From an uncultured Synechococcus sp. (lineage in GTDB: Bacteria > Cyanobacteriota > Cyanobacteriia > PCC-6307 > Cyanobiaceae), in the NCBI GenBank assembly GCA_913020095.1, contig CAJWAH010000010.1:1-16067 (forward strand): a stretch of 16,067 bases of DNA, written 5' to 3'. The notes below the pieces were generated by a model. It saw only the letters and a list, made by a program, of their open reading frames with translations. It did no database searches and was not told the origin of the DNA. Shown here piece by piece: positions 13,752-16,067 of the stretch. Position 1 is the stretch's first letter; the number at the start of each line of letters is the position of its first letter. The position numbers and the translations under genes were made by a program.

Positions 13752-14456
13752 ATGCGCATTGATGCCAACCAGCACATCGCCGATCTCAGCGATCTGATCT
13801 CGCTCGAGGCTTGGAATCACAAAGTGCTGGTGGCATGCGGCCACAAGCCGCTTGCCATGTCTTTGGCCACCTGCATTGCCCTAGAGAACACTGGTGGCAC
13901 GAACCATCTGCTGGGGGTCTGCACCACAGCGAGCGACACCCTGGAACTGCTGGAGGGCCAATCAGGTTCTGTGCTGGTGATGATCAGCGAGGTGCTCGAT
14001 GACAGCAGCGGCCTTGAGCTCTTGGCTGGCATCCAGCAGCAGGCAGCCCAGGGTCGAGCGATCCGCACGATCCTGACCTTGGAAGTGCTCAACAGGCAGG
14101 TGATTAAGCAAGCGGTGCGCTGCAAACCCAATGTGCTGCTCTGCCAACGGGGGTTTCAGCCCAAGGTGATTCGCCACGCCTTGGAAGCCATCGTCAACAA
14201 CAGCGCTTACATCGACCCCTTACTGCTGCACATCCTCACGGGCGACAGTCCCAGTGAAGTGCCCGATCTCAGCGAGCGTGAAATCGACGTGCTCGAGCTG
14301 GTGTGCGAAGGCCTGAGCAACCGCGAAATCGGACGTCGACTACACATCGCCGATGTCACAGCACGGCAACACGTGCAAGCCATCATTCACAAGCTGCATG
14401 TGCGCAACCGAACGGCCAGCGCAGCAGAAGCGATCCGCACGCACCTGGTGGACTGA
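13752..14456 (+). CDS. LuxR-type regulator with degenerate receiver domain
   Basis: The 234-residue protein has a receiver-like N-terminal domain (about 22-150) and a LuxR HTH (about 172-232: LSEREIDVLELVCEGLSNRE, then IGRRLHIADVTARQHVQAII). In the receiver, the strand that should end with the phospho-acceptor Asp reads VLVMISEVLDDSSGLELL, placing Ser79 at the Asp position. The conserved Lys region reads VLLCQRGF with no Lys, and the acidic pair near the N-terminus is missing (VLVACGHKPLA). It therefore should not be phosphorylated in the usual way and may respond to a ligand or protein. It lies 78 bases after the HTH-only gene; that spacer has a CACCGCGGTG palindrome (13710-13719). The gene faces the tRNA-fMet unit convergently. 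Confidence 0.87.
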   Translation: MRIDANQHIADLSDLISLEAWNHKVLVACGHKPLAMSLATCIALENTGGTNHLLGVCTTASDTLELLEGQSGSVLVMISEVLDDSSGLELLAGIQQQAAQGRAIRTILTLEVLNRQVIKQAVRCKPNVLLCQRGFQPKVIRHALEAIVNNSAYIDPLLLHILTGDSPSEVPDLSEREIDVLELVCEGLSNREIGRRLHIADVTARQHVQAIIHKLHVRNRTASAAEAIRTHLVD

Positions 14457-14459
14457 GCC

Positions 14460-14488
14460 AATAAAAAACCGCCCCCAGAAGGAGCGGT
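14460..14488 (-). terminator. Rho-independent terminator of the tRNA-fMet unit
   Basis: On the minus strand, ACCGCTCC pairs with GGGGCGGT (8 bp including one T-G wobble) around a 5-base loop, and the stem runs straight into TTTTTAT. It sits 9 bases after the tRNA 3' end. It starts only 4 bases after the stop of the convergent LuxR gene and could partly serve both strands. Confidence 0.8.
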
Positions 14489-14497
14489 CGAAGGAAT

Positions 14498-14574
<77 letters not shown>

Positions 14575-14588
14575 GCAACCGAAACCAA

Positions 14589-14618
14589 AACTTAGGTGAC
14601 AACGGCGACAGTTGGCAA
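14589..14618 (-). promoter_or_regulatory. possible promoter of tRNA-fMet
   Basis: On the minus strand, TTGCCA (complement of 14613-14618) lies 18 bases before TAAGTT (complement of 14589-14594), which is about 14 bases upstream of the tRNA 5' end. This resembles a sigma-70 promoter with a slightly long spacer. The tRNA could also be read through from the asparaginase gene. Confidence 0.35.
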
Positions 14619-14622
14619 CCAA

Positions 14623-15588
14623 TCAAACCAATTCGCCGATCACCTCAAGCCGCTGACCAGCCATCGGAATCATGAATTGCTGCTCCAGTTCCTCCAAAGC
14701 GGTGGGCGTGAGCCAATCCAACTGACGCAACAGGTGCAAAGCCACCGCACGCTTGGCGCGGCTCGCACCGTCTTCCACCTTGATCGCCAAACCAAGGCCT
14801 TCGCCCACACGGGCCAGGCATTGAATCCCCTCAGCCCCGCCTTTGCTGATCAGCATGTCCAAGCTGCGGCGCATCAGCTCGGTGTCAAAACGACCATCAC
14901 CTGCCACCAGCTCAGGGTGGGCCTGCATCGCGCGCACCAAACGCTCGAGGTTGGGCAGCGTTCCAGCACCAAGGTGGGCAAATAGCAGCGCCATCTGACT
15001 CAAGGGGAGCTGCACGGTGGGGGCGCCGCAGTCATCGCTGGCGATGATCAGCTCATCTTTGGGCAGCCCCAGCAGCTCAGCGATGCGACCAAACAGCTCT
15101 TGCTGCAATGGGTGATCTTGGTTGAGGTAGCCCTCCAATGGCCAGCCCATCCGCCGGCAACTGGCCAGAAACGCCGCATGCTTGCCCGAGCAGTTGTGCT
15201 CCAACGGGCTCTCTTTGCCTGCTGGCACCGGACAGCGCAACATCGATGCATCGATGTCGGCCCGCCAGAGGATCTGAAAAGCTTCACGGGCTTTGTCCTT
15301 GCCGCCATCGTGGGAGGCGCAAGCAATCGCCATCGCCCGCTCCGCGCCCCCTTGGGCATCGAGGGCACCACTGGAGACAAAAGTCTGCGCTTGAAAGGGC
15401 TTGAGCGCCGAACGGATAAAACTCAAATGCTGGGCATCGCCAGCGCGCATCAACAGGCGGCCGCGCTGGTCACACACCACGGCATGGACACGGTGCACCG
15501 ATTCGCTCATGCCATCGCGCAGCAGCCGCACCTCCAGCGGGGGATGGCCCGCAAGGCTGGAACCACTAAGACCCATCGATGACGTCAT
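14623..15588 (-). CDS. L-asparaginase, Rhizobium-type (Asparaginase_II, SxxK)
   Basis: The 321-residue protein belongs to the asparaginase family typified by Rhizobium etli ReAV, which is unrelated in fold to E. coli AnsA/AnsB and hydrolyses asparagine to aspartate and ammonia. The serine-lysine pair is in RSALKPF (Ser60, Lys63), followed by ACASHDGG (Ser92). Zinc-site residues by analogy with ReAV are Cys133 and Lys136 in HNCSGKHAAFL and Cys187 in SDDCGAPT. A later KVEDGASRAK segment supplies another conserved Lys. No signal peptide is present, so it should be cytoplasmic. ATG 15588 lies inside the palindrome ATGACGTCAT; a second in-frame ATG is at 15576. It follows the CGLD27-family gene by 15 bases, so the two are likely co-transcribed. 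Confidence 0.9.
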   Translation of the reverse strand: MTSSMGLSGSSLAGHPPLEVRLLRDGMSESVHRVHAVVCDQRGRLLMRAGDAQHLSFIRSALKPFQAQTFVSSGALDAQGGAERAMAIACASHDGGKDKAREAFQILWRADIDASMLRCPVPAGKESPLEHNCSGKHAAFLASCRRMGWPLEGYLNQDHPLQQELFGRIAELLGLPKDELIIASDDCGAPTVQLPLSQMALLFAHLGAGTLPNLERLVRAMQAHPELVAGDGRFDTELMRRSLDMLISKGGAEGIQCLARVGEGLGLAIKVEDGASRAKRAVALHLLRQLDWLTPTALEELEQQFMIPMAGQRLEVIGELV

Positions 15589-15603
15589 GCGCCGGTGCCG
15601 ATC

Positions 15604-16067
15604 TCAAAGAGCCTGGCAGAGGCTGGCGCCCCACAGCAGTAGCGCAGCCAGAACACTGATAGCCCGCAGCAAACGGCCCAACACAGGCCTCACCTGATGC
15701 TGAGCAATCAACAGATCTTTTTCACGCCACTCCAAGGGCTTCTCCCACTCCTGCCCGTCGTACCAACCCGATTCCTCATAGGTGATGCGCTCACGCATCA
15801 AGCGGCGATGCACATAGGTCCAACCCAGCCACTGCCGCACCAAGAGCAGCAAAGGCAGCACCAAGGCGGACACAGCCCCAGCAGCAAACAACCGCGGCAC
15901 ATCGTGACGCAATGGAATGCTGCCGGTCGCCACCAACAAGGTGATCGGCAGAAGCAGCAACCAGCCCTGGGCCAACCGCCGGCTCAAGGCCGCAAAACTA
16001 GTCGATGGCCAACGAAAAAACCAAGACGCGAGCAGTTCCTCGTACTGGCGCAGGGGTTGTTGTTCCG
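15604..16067 (-). CDS. CGLD27-family (DUF1230) membrane protein, 5' truncated by window edge
   Basis: The reading frame stays open to the right edge, so the N-terminus lies outside the window. The first visible residues, EQQPLRQYEELLASWFFRWP, match the start of the CGLD27/DUF1230 family, found in cyanobacteria and plastids of green-lineage organisms. Two hydrophobic segments follow (GWLLLLPITLLVATGSI and a Leu/Val-rich stretch), then the conserved polar block YVHRRLMRERITYEESGWYD, then GQEWEKP and a final membrane helix (VLAALLLWGASL). The function is not established; plant relatives have been linked to iron-deficiency or photosynthetic acclimation. A TTG within the frame at 15987 should not be taken as the start, because family-conserved residues lie upstream of it. 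Confidence 0.88.
   Translation of the reverse strand, partial: EQQPLRQYEELLASWFFRWPSTSFAALSRRLAQGWLLLLPITLLVATGSIPLRHDVPRLFAAGAVSALVLPLLLLVRQWLGWTYVHRRLMRERITYEESGWYDGQEWEKPLEWREKDLLIAQHQVRPVLGRLLRAISVLAALLLWGASLCQAL

Noticed and set aside
15579..15588. Palindrome ATGACGTCAT over the asparaginase start codon
   Set aside because: A 10-bp palindrome of this kind is expected by chance in a window this long, and it overlaps the coding start; no second copy or flanking promoter was seen.

Overview
The window is GC-rich, densely packed core genome of a cyanobacterium, most likely an alpha-cyanobacterium of the Synechococcus/Cyanobium group. The evidence is the set of lineage-restricted families (DUF3727, DUF2811, CGLD27/DUF1230) together with a Calvin-cycle phosphoribulokinase, a CbiX-type cobaltochelatase and very short intergenic gaps. 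The assignment rests on recognised protein families, not on a database search. No mobile element, prophage, CRISPR array or integrated cassette is visible.

Positions 1-11066, all on the plus strand, form a long housekeeping run. A truncated GNAT-like gene overlaps ruvX. Next come a DUF3727 protein, a YqeG-type HAD phosphatase and proB; several of these start at non-ATG codons, and yqeG and proB overlap the preceding stop. lpxD (lipid A), leuB (leucine) and prk (carbon fixation) follow. Then come a small unknown gene overlapping the prepilin peptidase gene pilD, and accD (fatty acid synthesis) overlapping a secreted unknown. The run closes with a Gfo/Idh/MocA oxidoreductase and a CbiX-like chelatase with Cys-rich and His-rich tails. 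These genes serve separate pathways and look like a conserved core neighbourhood rather than one functional system.

Positions 11067-14456 are looser and more regulatory. A 298-base gap holds several inverted repeats and a cluster of sequences close to the cyanobacterial DnaA box. Then come a DUF2811 protein, a GAF sensor with a CxxC/CxxC tail, a 57-residue unknown and mscL. A 181-base, strongly structured intergenic region leads into two related LuxR-type regulators: a stand-alone helix-turn-helix, and one with a degenerate receiver that lacks the phospho-acceptor aspartate.

Positions 14457-16067 lie on the minus strand and converge on the regulators. Read in their own direction they are a partial CGLD27-family membrane protein, an SxxK-type (Rhizobium-like) L-asparaginase, the initiator tRNA-fMet with encoded CCA, and a Rho-independent terminator.

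Most of the window is ordinary core genome. The stretches that deserve a second look are the 11067-11364 gap, the 13265-13445 leader with its pseudo-receiver/HTH regulator pair, and the proteobacterial-type phosphoribulokinase, which has no P-loop cysteine.
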